This document shows, in pieces, positions 1-6,404 of a stretch of 7,642 bases of DNA; the stretch's first letter is position 1; each line of letters opens with the position of its first letter. Under the pieces are notes generated by a model. The model ran no database searches. It worked only from the letters and a program-made list of their open reading frames with translations, and was not told the origin of the DNA. Source of the DNA: CAZUDI01 sp964618975 (GTDB taxonomy: Bacteria; Desulfobacterota; Desulfomonilia; UBA1062); the NCBI GenBank assembly GCA_964618975.1, contig CAZUDI010000094.1, positions 1 to 7,642 of the forward strand, in the 5' to 3' direction. The position numbers and the translations under genes are program-made.

Positions 1-116
1 TTGAAATTTGACAGAGGGGTGATCGCCATAAAGATTAGAGCATTACAGGGGGTTGTTCAGCTGCGCTCTGGATCGCGATCCCTGTTACCTGATGTGGGGG
101 CTATCCTGCGGGTGCC
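1..116. other. Stretch downstream of polA, no convincing gene
   Basis: This end of the window is visibly less GC-rich than the genes. It contains a 12-bp perfect palindrome, GGATCGCGATCC, at 70-81, and ACAGGG/CCCTGT arms at 45-50 and 80-85 that could form an alternative stem, but no U-run, so I do not call a terminator. A plus-strand frame is open from base 1 to TAG at 118-120, but its third positions are not G/C-biased like the neighbours. Confidence 0.4.
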
Positions 117-2696
117 CTAGTGGGCCTCGCTCCAGTTGGCGCCGAGACCCACCTCGACCGTGAGGGGCACCTTCAGAGGGAAGGCGCTCTCCATCCCGTC
201 AACGACCAGGGACGTGAGGTCCTCGATCTCGCCACTGGCGGCCTCGAAGACGAGCTCGTCGTGCACCTGCAGGATCATGCGGCTCTGCATGCCGCGCATC
301 TTCTCGTGGATATGCACCATGGCGATCTTGATGATGTCGGCGGCGCTGCCCTGGATGGGGGTATTGATGGCGATACGCTTGGCGCCCTCGCGTTCGTTGA
401 AGTTGCGCGAGGCGATCTCCGGGATGCTGCGCCTTCGCCCCAGGAGGGTGGTAACATGGCCGGATGAGGCCGCCTGGGCCGTGATCTCCTCCATGTAGCG
501 CCTGACCCCGGGGTATTTGGCGAGATAGTTCTCGATGTAGTGCTTGGCGGTGGCCTGTTTGATCTTGAGCTCGCCGGCGAGCTTGTGGGGGCCCATGCCG
601 TAGATGATGCCGAAGTTGATCGTCTTGGCCGCCCGGCGCTGTTCGGGGCTCACCTCCTTGAGCGCTACCCCGAAGACCTCGGAGGCGGTGCGGGCGTGGA
701 TGTCCAGCCCGCGCGCGAACGAATCCAGGAGGGTGGCATCCCCCGTGATATGGGCCAGGACCCTGAGCTCGATCTGGGAATAGTCCGCGCTCAGGATCTT
801 AAAGCCCGGGGGGGCCACGAAGGCGGCGCGGATGCGCCGGCCCGTCTCGGTGCGGATGGGGATGTTCTGCAGGTTCGGCTCGGAGGACGAGATGCGGCCC
901 GTGGCCGTGGCGGCCTGGTTGAAGTGGGAATGGATGCGCCTGGTTACCGGATCGACCATGCGGGGCAGGCTGTCCACGTAGGTGTTCTTGAGCTTGGTCA
1001 GCCCCCGGTACTCGAGGATGTGCGCCGGGAGATCGTGTTTGGAGGCCAGGGCCTCGAGCACGCGCGTGTCGGTGGAGCTGCCGGTCTTGGTCTTCTTCAC
1101 CACGGGCAGCCCGAGTTCGTCGAAGAGGATCTCACCCAGCTGCTTGGGAGAGTTGATGTTGAACTCCCGGCCCGCCAGGGCGTAGATGTTGCCCTGGAGG
1201 GTCTCGAGGGTGCCGTCGATCTCGCGGGCGATCCCGCTCAGCACGCGGGCATCGAGCATGACGCCGGTGGCCTCCATCTCGGAGAGGACCTCGAGCAGGG
1301 GCAGCTCGATCTCGTGAAAGATCTTCTGCACCCCGACCTTTTCCATCTCGCTGGAGAGCCGCTCCTTGAGCGCGGGCAGGACGGCGGCGTGGCCAGCGAG
1401 AAAGGCGCCGCGCTCTTGGGCGGGGATCGCGCACGCTTCGCGGGTGGAACGCCCGGATCCCAAAAGCTCCTTGAGCCCCGGGAGGTCCTTTCCCAGGTAC
1501 TTGCGTGCCAGGTCCTCCAGCCTTGTCGTGCCGGTTGAGGCGTCGATGCAGTAGGCCGCCAGCATGGTGTCGAAGGCCTGTGCCCGGGGAGAGTACCCAT
1601 GCCTGAGGGCCAGCACACGGGCCTCCTTGGCGTCGTGCATGCACAGGACAGCGGACGTTTCCTCCAGGAGTGCGGGGATGGGTGCTTGGGGGTCCAGGCA
1701 GACCTGCGTGTCCCCCTTCCCCCCGGAGAGGGAGAAACCGACCCCGGGCAGGCAGTACAGCCCCGCTTCTGCCGTGTACGCGAGTTCGGTCACGATGGTA
1801 AAGCGGGTTCCGGCTTCGTCTGAGGGTGCCGGTTCAGCCGCGACCCCGAGTTCCTGGATCAGGGCCCGGAATTCGAGCTCCTCGAAGAGGCCCAGCAGGG
1901 CGTTCTCGTCCCTGGGCCCCAGGGAGAGACTCTCCGGGTCGACGGGCAGCTCCACGTCGCGGTCGAGCCGGACCAGGTCGAGGCTCAACCGGGCCAGGTC
2001 GGCATGCTCCTCCAGGGCCTGGCGCTGACGTTTGGCAGTGATGAGGTCGAGGTTGCCGAGGATGTCCTCGAGGTGGCCCCTTTCCTGGATGAGGCCGGTG
2101 GCCCCCTTCTGGCCGATGCCCGGAACGCCCGGGACGTTGTCCGAGCTGTCGCCCATGATGGCGAGCAGGTCGGCCATATGGGACGGGGGGACCCCGAACT
2201 TGGCCTGGACGGCGGCGCTGTCGAAGAGGGTGTCCTTGAGGGTGTCCCAGACGAGCGTGTTCTCGTCCACCAGCTGCATGAGGTCCTTGTCGCCCGAGAC
2301 GATGATCACGCGCTCGCCGCGGGCGCCGTAGTGCCGGGCGAGGGTGGCGATGAGGTCGTCGGCCTCCTGCCCCTCGTGTTGCAGGGTGGGGATGCCCAGG
2401 GACTCGACCACCTGGATGATGTAGGGCACCTGAACCTGCAGCGTCTCGGGCATGCGCTGGCGGTTGGCCTTGTACGGGGGATAGGCCGTGTGACGGTGGG
2501 TGAGCCCCCGGCTGTCGAGCACGAAGACGATGTGTTCGGGGCATTTGTCCTTGAGGAGCTTCAGGAGCATGCGCGCGAAGATGTAGGTGGCGTTGGTAGG
2601 CAGACCCTTGGAGGTGGTCAGCTCCCGCATGGCGTAGAAGGCCCGGTAGATGTAGGAGCTGCCGTCGATCAGGTAGACCTCATGCGGGGTGGTCAT
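117..2696 (-). CDS. polA: DNA polymerase I (5' nuclease, inactive proofreading domain, polymerase)
   Basis: This 859-residue family A polymerase fills gaps, removes RNA primers and acts in excision repair in the cytoplasm. The N-terminal 5' nuclease (about 1-290) keeps its acidic metal sites: D11, D61, EADD at 111-114, SGDKD at 135-139 and GDSSDN at 182-187, followed by a helix-hairpin-helix stretch (GVPGIGQKG). The 3'-5' exonuclease-like region (about 297-450) is degenerate: no DTE motif, HDAKEA at 354-359 with alanine where the motif II aspartate should be, and HAA at 436-438 in place of the motif III acid. The polymerase domain is intact: motif A DYSQIE (D638), motif B RRAAKTINFGIIYG (K691, F695, Y699) and motif C HDE (812-814). 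It ends in TAG. The start is the first ATG and sits where the family normally begins. It overlaps the Nudix stop as ATGA, and I see no Shine-Dalgarno before it, so coupling probably drives initiation. It is the last gene of the block. Confidence 0.98.
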   Translation of the reverse strand: MTTPHEVYLIDGSSYIYRAFYAMRELTTSKGLPTNATYIFARMLLKLLKDKCPEHIVFVLDSRGLTHRHTAYPPYKANRQRMPETLQVQVPYIIQVVESLGIPTLQHEGQEADDLIATLARHYGARGERVIIVSGDKDLMQLVDENTLVWDTLKDTLFDSAAVQAKFGVPPSHMADLLAIMGDSSDNVPGVPGIGQKGATGLIQERGHLEDILGNLDLITAKRQRQALEEHADLARLSLDLVRLDRDVELPVDPESLSLGPRDENALLGLFEELEFRALIQELGVAAEPAPSDEAGTRFTIVTELAYTAEAGLYCLPGVGFSLSGGKGDTQVCLDPQAPIPALLEETSAVLCMHDAKEARVLALRHGYSPRAQAFDTMLAAYCIDASTGTTRLEDLARKYLGKDLPGLKELLGSGRSTREACAIPAQERGAFLAGHAAVLPALKERLSSEMEKVGVQKIFHEIELPLLEVLSEMEATGVMLDARVLSGIAREIDGTLETLQGNIYALAGREFNINSPKQLGEILFDELGLPVVKKTKTGSSTDTRVLEALASKHDLPAHILEYRGLTKLKNTYVDSLPRMVDPVTRRIHSHFNQAATATGRISSSEPNLQNIPIRTETGRRIRAAFVAPPGFKILSADYSQIELRVLAHITGDATLLDSFARGLDIHARTASEVFGVALKEVSPEQRRAAKTINFGIIYGMGPHKLAGELKIKQATAKHYIENYLAKYPGVRRYMEEITAQAASSGHVTTLLGRRRSIPEIASRNFNEREGAKRIAINTPIQGSAADIIKIAMVHIHEKMRGMQSRMILQVHDELVFEAASGEIEDLTSLVVDGMESAFPLKVPLTVEVGLGANWSEAH

Positions 2697-3169
2697 GGCT
2701 GCGCGTGCGGATCTTGCGTCTGGCCGCTGGCGTTCGCGGCGGCGTAGTCGGCGAGGATGGCGCGGTGGTCGAAGGCCATCGCGTCCGGGAGTTGCCCGAG
2801 AGCGAAGACCTGCGCGCGGGCGGCATCGTCGCCGGCCAGCAGGCGACCCGTGCCCCTGCCGTAAAAGACCGTGGTGATGGTATGCTGCCGGGGGTCCCTT
2901 TCCGGGGCCGAGTAGACGTGGAACTGGGCCAGGTCCTCCACCTCGAGGCCGGTCTCCTCACGGGCCTCCCGCAAGGCGGCCTCTTCCACCGTTTCCCCGT
3001 AGTCCACGAACCCGCCCGGCAGGGCCCAGCCGTAAGGGGGGTTGCGGCGTTCGATGAGGACCACCCCGCCCTGGAACGCGATGATGAGGTCCACGGTGGG
3101 AGTCGGGTTGTGGTAGGTCTCGATGGCGGCGCCGCACTGAGGGCAGGCAAGGGTCTTTTTGGTCGACAT
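2693..3169 (-). CDS. Nudix hydrolase, ADP-ribose pyrophosphatase-like
   Basis: This 158-residue protein contains a perfect Nudix box at 53-75: G53, E59, then REAREETGL with R67, E68, E71, E72 and G74. The box binds Mg2+ and cleaves nucleoside diphosphates linked to another moiety. The lead-in NPTPTVD (21-27) and the run NPPYGWALPGGFVDYGE (43-59) are, in my memory, typical of the small ADP-ribose pyrophosphatase-like group, but substrate cannot be fixed from sequence; oxidised nucleotides or NADH are alternatives. Near the N-terminus is one CxxC (C9, C12), like half a zinc ribbon, with no second pair visible. The frame is open further upstream, but this ATG gives a normal family N-terminus, follows AAGGA by six bases and overlaps the previous stop as TGATG. 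Its own TGA overlaps the polA ATG. Placement before polA would suit nucleotide sanitation, which is inference. Confidence 0.94.
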   Translation of the reverse strand: MSTKKTLACPQCGAAIETYHNPTPTVDLIIAFQGGVVLIERRNPPYGWALPGGFVDYGETVEEAALREAREETGLEVEDLAQFHVYSAPERDPRQHTITTVFYGRGTGRLLAGDDAARAQVFALGQLPDAMAFDHRAILADYAAANASGQTQDPHAQP

Positions 3170-3819
3170 CAGGCGTCCTTGAGGGCAATGACGAGTTCGA
3201 AGCCGTCCGTGTCGTGCATGCGGATATCCGCCGCCCGGCTCAACGCCCGGCAGGCCTCGTCGATGCGTTCTCGCGTCTGCGGGGTCGGGCGCATCTGGGG
3301 ACAGGCGATGTGGATCAGGCCCTCGTTGTCGAGGGTCACCCTGAGGGTCCGGCCCTTGTCGGTGGCATCGATCATGGTGGTGATGGTGGAGACCACCGCC
3401 CACGAGAGGGCGTTATAGTCGGCCTTCACATAGCAGGAGCGGGCCTGGGCGAAGGCCTCCTCCCTCTTGGTCTCGTGTTTGAAGCGCATATCCGCCATCA
3501 TGAAGTTGATCTCCATGGCGAGGTATTCCCGCAGCTCCAGCGAGGTGCTGCCCTCGTTGGCCATCTGCACCTTGTAGCCGATGGCCTTCAGGATCTGGTC
3601 GATTCTTTCGGCCCCTTCGCTGATGGAGGCGATGTCCTTGGCGTTCTTTTCCTTGATCCTTTGAATGTCCTCGTCGGGGAGGTCCTTGAGACTCTCGAAG
3701 CTCTCGTTGCGCGCCTGGACGAGCTGCGATCTCCCCATGATCCACATCAGCGGCGTGTTGAGGTTGTGGATAACCCCGCCGAGGACCGACCCCGCGTGCA
3801 TCAGCACCTTGTCCTTCAT
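3169..3819 (-). CDS. Small histidine-kinase-like protein, kinase-dead; possible histidine phosphotransferase
   Basis: This 216-residue protein starts with a HisKA-like phosphoacceptor segment: GGVIHNLNTPL at 14-24, with candidate phospho-histidine H18, T22 at the position used for phosphatase activity and P23. A charged helical stretch follows (about 35-85), consistent with the second helix of a dimerising four-helix bundle. The C-terminal half (about 95-216) resembles a kinase ATPase domain in spacing only. The N-box region (133-152, KADYNALSWAVVSTITTMID) lacks the asparagines, the D-x-G-x-G box is replaced by ACPQMRPTP (172-180), and no glycine-rich lid is present. The acidic residue after the histidine is also replaced, by N19. 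There is no sensor domain, membrane segment or signal peptide. The overall plan (dimerising helices plus dead ATPase fold, about 200-220 residues) matches the relay proteins ChpT and Spo0B. No response regulator lies nearby. The start overlaps the aminopeptidase stop (ATGA) and has a strong GGAGG. A decayed fragment of a larger kinase is the main alternative, but coding quality is good. Confidence 0.7.
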   Translation of the reverse strand: MKDKVLMHAGSVLGGVIHNLNTPLMWIMGRSQLVQARNESFESLKDLPDEDIQRIKEKNAKDIASISEGAERIDQILKAIGYKVQMANEGSTSLELREYLAMEINFMMADMRFKHETKREEAFAQARSCYVKADYNALSWAVVSTITTMIDATDKGRTLRVTLDNEGLIHIACPQMRPTPQTRERIDEACRALSRAADIRMHDTDGFELVIALKDA

Positions 3820-5177
3820 GGTTCCTCCATAAAACCGCGATATGCCAGATAGGTGGCATAGAGATCAACCTTGGATGCGAGCTCGAAGGGGGAGTGCATG
3901 GAGAGCAGGGCCGGGCCCATGTCCACGATATCCATCCCGTACTGTGCCAGATACTTGGCCACGGTCCCGCCACCACCCTCATCCACCTTGCCCAGTTCCC
4001 CGGTCTGCCAGGGGATCCTGCGGCGGTTGAGCAGGGCACGGACCCAGCCCATGTACTCGGCGTGGGCCTCGCTCGTGCCGTATTTTCCCCGGGATCCGGT
4101 GAACTTTGTCACACAGACGCCGAAACCGATGCGGGCCGCATTGGTTTTTTCGTGCACCTCGGGATAGTCGGGGTCCAGGGCCGCATTCGCGTCACCCGAG
4201 ATCGCCCGGCTGCGGAACAGGACGCGCGAAGGCGTAATGTCACACCCGAAGTGCTGGGCCAGATCCCACAGGACCTCTTCGATGAACATGCTCTTGGCCC
4301 CCGTGTTCCCGTCGCTGCCGGTCTCCTCCTTGTCCATGAGCAGCACGATCGTGGTATGCGGGAGGGCCTTGGCGTCGAGCAGGGCGCGGTAGGCCGCCCA
4401 GGTGCAGGCCCGGTCGTCGTGACCGTAGGCCCCGATCAGGGAACGGTCGAACCCCACCTCCCGGGCGGTCCCGGCCGGGACCACCTCCAGATCGGCGGAG
4501 ACGAAGTCCTCCTCGCCGATGCCGTATCTCTGGTACAGTAGTGCCAGGACGGCCTGTTTGACGGGATCGTCTTTGAGGCCCGCTTCGGGCCGGGACCCGC
4601 AGATGAGGTTGAGCTTTTCGCCGGTAAAGGCCTCGCCCACCTTCTTGGTGTACTGGGCCTTGGCCGCCAGGTGCGGCAGGAGATCCTCGATGGTCAGACA
4701 CGTATCGTCGGGGTCCTCGCCGAGCACGACCTGCACGACGGAGCCGTCCTCCCGGATGACGACACCGTGCAGGGCCAGGGGCCGGGCCAGCCACTGGTAT
4801 TTCTTGATTCCCCCGTAGTAGTGGGTCTTGAGCATGGCCAGGTGCGTGTCTTCGTAGAGGGGATTCACCTTGAGATCCAGGCGCGGACAGTCGATGTGCG
4901 CAATGACGAGGCGCACCCCCTCTTTCAGCGGGGCTATGCCCCGCCGGCACAGGGCCAGGGCCTTGCCGCGATTTTCGTAGAGCTGGATACGTCGCTTGCC
5001 CGTCAGCTGGTGTGCCAGATAGCTGACGACCTCGCGCTCGGTCTTGGCCTGCGAAATAAACGTCCGGTACTCGCCGCAGTAGGCCTCGATGCGTTCCGTC
5101 TGCCCGGTGAGGACCTCCCAGCCCGACGCGCGCCGGGAGGCGCTGTCGGTCTTATCCCTCGCCTTTTTGCCCGGCAT
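3816..5177 (-). CDS. apeA: M18 family metallo-aminopeptidase (aspartyl aminopeptidase-like)
   Basis: This 453-residue cytosolic zinc exopeptidase has a normal length for family M18, which removes N-terminal residues, often acidic ones, from peptides as a large dodecameric assembly. The expected two-metal site can be read along the protein: AHID (H94, D96), GHDDR (D254/D255), DKEETGS with the catalytic and metal glutamates E284/E285, SGDA (D329) and the late SMHSP histidine H428. Other family signatures are KFTGSRGKYG (358-367) and the glycine-rich DEGGGGT (399-405). The ATG is the only plausible start: the next in-frame methionine is at 115, and AAGGA lies five bases upstream. It begins inside the preceding 52-residue gene (26-base overlap) and its TGA overlaps the next ATG. 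The first 18 residues are basic and poorly conserved in appearance. The exact substrate preference is not readable; the symbol is given for the family. Confidence 0.93.
   Translation of the reverse strand: MPGKKARDKTDSASRRASGWEVLTGQTERIEAYCGEYRTFISQAKTEREVVSYLAHQLTGKRRIQLYENRGKALALCRRGIAPLKEGVRLVIAHIDCPRLDLKVNPLYEDTHLAMLKTHYYGGIKKYQWLARPLALHGVVIREDGSVVQVVLGEDPDDTCLTIEDLLPHLAAKAQYTKKVGEAFTGEKLNLICGSRPEAGLKDDPVKQAVLALLYQRYGIGEEDFVSADLEVVPAGTAREVGFDRSLIGAYGHDDRACTWAAYRALLDAKALPHTTIVLLMDKEETGSDGNTGAKSMFIEEVLWDLAQHFGCDITPSRVLFRSRAISGDANAALDPDYPEVHEKTNAARIGFGVCVTKFTGSRGKYGTSEAHAEYMGWVRALLNRRRIPWQTGELGKVDEGGGGTVAKYLAQYGMDIVDMGPALLSMHSPFELASKVDLYATYLAYRGFMEEP
3824..3828 (-). promoter_or_regulatory. 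Shine-Dalgarno of the histidine-kinase-like gene
   Basis: GGAGG sits four bases before the ATG at 3819, within the final codons of the aminopeptidase (Met-Glu-Glu-Pro). It supports the 216-residue start and indicates fresh initiation in addition to coupling through the ATGA overlap. Confidence 0.7.
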
Positions 5178-5310
5178 CTTCTTCCTTGTCCGTCTCTTCG
5201 CTGAAGACCTCGGTCAGGGACCTCACCTGGATGCCGGCCTCGGTGAGCGCCTTCTTGATGTCCGCCTTCTTGGCGTTGGTAACCTTGAGCATGAAGTTCT
5301 GGTTTTTCAT
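5152..5310 (-). CDS. Small conserved-looking protein of 52 residues, function unknown
   Basis: This is a short frame from ATG to TAA that I could not match to a named family. It reads MKNQNFMLKV, then a helix-like AKKADIKKALTEAG (13-26), then IQVRSLTEVF (27-36), and ends in an acidic, probably disordered tail (EETDKEEDAGQKGEG). This predicts a small beta-alpha-beta unit; the order and the KADIKKALTEAGI stretch faintly recall the ribosomal L23 core, but that is only an impression. Support for coding is good. GGGGAGG lies five bases before the ATG. 34 of codons 2-37 end in G or C, matching the neighbours. The ATG overlaps the upstream radical SAM stop as ATGA, and the gene runs 26 bases into the aminopeptidase gene. 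The A/T-ending codons cluster at its 3' end, where the next gene's Shine-Dalgarno lies. It has no cysteines, membrane segment or signal peptide. It could act with the radical SAM enzyme or aminopeptidase, or be a coupling peptide. Confidence 0.8.
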   Translation of the reverse strand: MKNQNFMLKVTNAKKADIKKALTEAGIQVRSLTEVFSEETDKEEDAGQKGEG

Positions 5311-6320
5311 TCAAACCTCCCCGCTATGGTATGTCCGCAGTGAGCACACCGGTTTTTTTGCATGCTTTTCTTTGTGATCCTGTATCCGGTGCGGGAGATG
5401 ATGGCTTTGCCGCACCCGGGACAGAAGGTGTTCTCGCCTTCGTGGCCCGTAACATTCCCTGTATACACGAAATTGAGCCCCTGGCTCAAGCCAATATCCC
5501 GGGCGTGCTCGATTGTTGTAAGCGGGGTGGGCCCCGCCTTGTCATAGCGGTAGCGCGGATAGTAGCGGCTGAGGTGCCAGGGGATATCCGGGCTCAGGGA
5601 GTGGATGAAGGCGGCGATCTCCCGCAGTTCCTCGTCCCCGTCGTTCTCGCCGGGGATGATCAGGGTGGTGATCTCGATCCAGACGCCGCAGGCGTGGTAG
5701 GCGCGGATGGCATCGAGAACCTCCTTGAGCCGCGCGTGGCAGAGCCGGTGGTAGAAATCCTCCCGGAAGGCCTTGAGGTCGATGTTGGCGGCGTCGATGA
5801 GGCCGGGAAATTCCTCCCGGATCACGCTCGCGGAGGTGAAGCCGTTGGTGACCAGGGTGTTGAGGAGGCCCTCCTCCCGGGCCAGGCGCGCCGTGTCCAG
5901 GGCATACTCGAGAAAGATCGTCGGTTCGGTGTAGGTGTAGGAGATGCTCGCACACCGGCTGGCGATCGCCTGGGCGACCACCTCCTCCGGGGGCAGGTCG
6001 TCCCCGGCGATGCGGCCCGTCTCGATGGGGTACTGGGAGATGTCGCTGTTCTGGCAGAAGGCGCACCTCAGGTTGCACCCCACCGTGGCGATGGAGAAGG
6101 CCAGCGTGCCCGGGCGCACATGGAAGAGGGGCTTCTTTTCGATGGGGTCGACGCCGGCGGCCACGGCCCGGCCCCACACGAGGCTCATGAGCTTCCCGCC
6201 GGTATTGCGGCGCACCCCGCACAGACCGGTCTGGCCTTCCCGGATCACGCAGGCGTGCGGGCAGAGCCGGCACTGCAGCGCCCCGTCATCGCGTACCGTC
6301 CAGAAACGCGCCTCTTTCAT
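5307..6320 (-). CDS. amrS: AmrS-type radical SAM enzyme (AmmeMemoRadiSam system / PFL-activase-like)
   Basis: This 337-residue radical SAM protein carries the 4Fe-4S/SAM motif CNLRCAFC (C82, C86, C89), so it should generate a 5'-deoxyadenosyl radical. The N-terminal cysteine set (C17, C20, C24, C34 in CRLCPHACVIREGQTGLCG) and the run VDPIEKKPLFH (58-67) are signatures of the AmrS group, relatives of pyruvate formate-lyase activating enzymes. YTYTEPT (128-134) and the NIDLKAF stretch (179-185) fit the barrel core. A zinc-ribbon-like C-terminus holds C300, C303, C325 and C328 and ends in the usual IAGRFE. The AMMECR1 and Memo partner genes of the named system are not in this window, and the real substrate is unknown to me. 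The ATG is preceded by AGGGAGGG with six bases of spacing. As first gene of the overlapping block it probably carries the promoter upstream. The TGA overlaps the start of the 52-residue gene. Confidence 0.92.
   Translation of the reverse strand: MKEARFWTVRDDGALQCRLCPHACVIREGQTGLCGVRRNTGGKLMSLVWGRAVAAGVDPIEKKPLFHVRPGTLAFSIATVGCNLRCAFCQNSDISQYPIETGRIAGDDLPPEEVVAQAIASRCASISYTYTEPTIFLEYALDTARLAREEGLLNTLVTNGFTSASVIREEFPGLIDAANIDLKAFREDFYHRLCHARLKEVLDAIRAYHACGVWIEITTLIIPGENDGDEELREIAAFIHSLSPDIPWHLSRYYPRYRYDKAGPTPLTTIEHARDIGLSQGLNFVYTGNVTGHEGENTFCPGCGKAIISRTGYRITKKSMQKNRCAHCGHTIAGRFE
5316..5322 (-). promoter_or_regulatory. Shine-Dalgarno of the 52-residue gene
   Basis: GGGGAGG, read on the minus strand, lies five bases before the ATG at 5310 and inside the last codons of the radical SAM gene. 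It is as strong as any ribosome site in the window and decides the case for this short gene being translated. Confidence 0.75.
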
Positions 6321-6326
6321 CGCTCT

Positions 6327-6334
6327 CCCTCCCT
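6327..6334 (-). promoter_or_regulatory. Shine-Dalgarno of the radical SAM gene
   Basis: AGGGAGGG is followed by six bases (AGAGCG) and the ATG at 6320. It is purine-rich and strong, and fits the chosen start of the first gene in the overlapping block. Confidence 0.7.
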
Positions 6335-6348
6335 GCCGGATGGGCGTT

Positions 6349-6361
6349 CTGTCTCAGACAG
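6349..6361. repeat. 13-bp perfect inverted repeat upstream of the radical SAM gene, possible operator
   Basis: CTGTCTCAGACAG is a perfect palindrome with six-base arms and one central base. It lies 28 bases upstream of the radical SAM ATG and just before its ribosome site. The position suits a repressor site or a short hairpin in the leader. I do not recognise the binding protein. A weak TTGTTT lies just upstream on the minus strand, but no good -10 box follows, so I do not call a promoter. Confidence 0.35.
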
Positions 6362-6388
6362 GATCAGCAAACAATCATGGCCAGGGCC

Positions 6389-6404
6389 CCGCCCCCCGGG
6401 GCGG
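6389..6404. repeat. CCGCCCC/GGGGCGG hairpin in the gap before the radical SAM gene
   Basis: The arms are seven bases each with two bases between them, so a real stem would be about six pairs with a four-base loop. It is part of an unusually GC-rich run (6381-6475) in the ilvD-amrS gap that also holds GGGGCCC and CGGCGCCG palindromes. Leader structure, late termination or plain GC-rich spacer are all possible. Confidence 0.25.

Noticed and set aside
8..36. A perfect TTGACA on the plus strand that could be a -35 box reading toward the polA 3' end.
   Set aside because: No better than three of six matches to TATAAT are found at 15 to 18 bases spacing, and there is no gene on that strand to serve.
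1..120. Plus-strand open frame of 39 codons ending in TAG that shares CTAG with the polA stop, as if a convergent gene ended here.
   Set aside because: Only about 56 percent of its codons end in G or C, far below the neighbours, the product is not recognisable, and a frame this short is likely open by chance.
540..1538. Long plus-strand open frame of 332 codons antisense to polA, and similar long plus-strand frames at 2004-2747, 3214-3852, 3894-4541 and 5331-6605.
   Set aside because: These are mirror frames of G/C-biased genes on the minus strand. Their translations are low-complexity in G, R, A, V and D with no domain motifs, while the opposite strand encodes clear enzymes.
2693..3403. A longer 236-residue version of the Nudix protein starting at 3403.
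   Set aside because: The extra N-terminus is the out-of-frame translation of the kinase-like gene and looks like random H/R/P-rich sequence. The start at 3169 has a ribosome site and the TGATG overlap.
6364..6378. Five-codon frame ATG ATT GTT TGC TGA on the minus strand upstream of amrS, considered as a leader peptide.
   Set aside because: It encodes only four residues, with no convincing ribosome site and no repeated regulatory codons or attenuator with a U-run.
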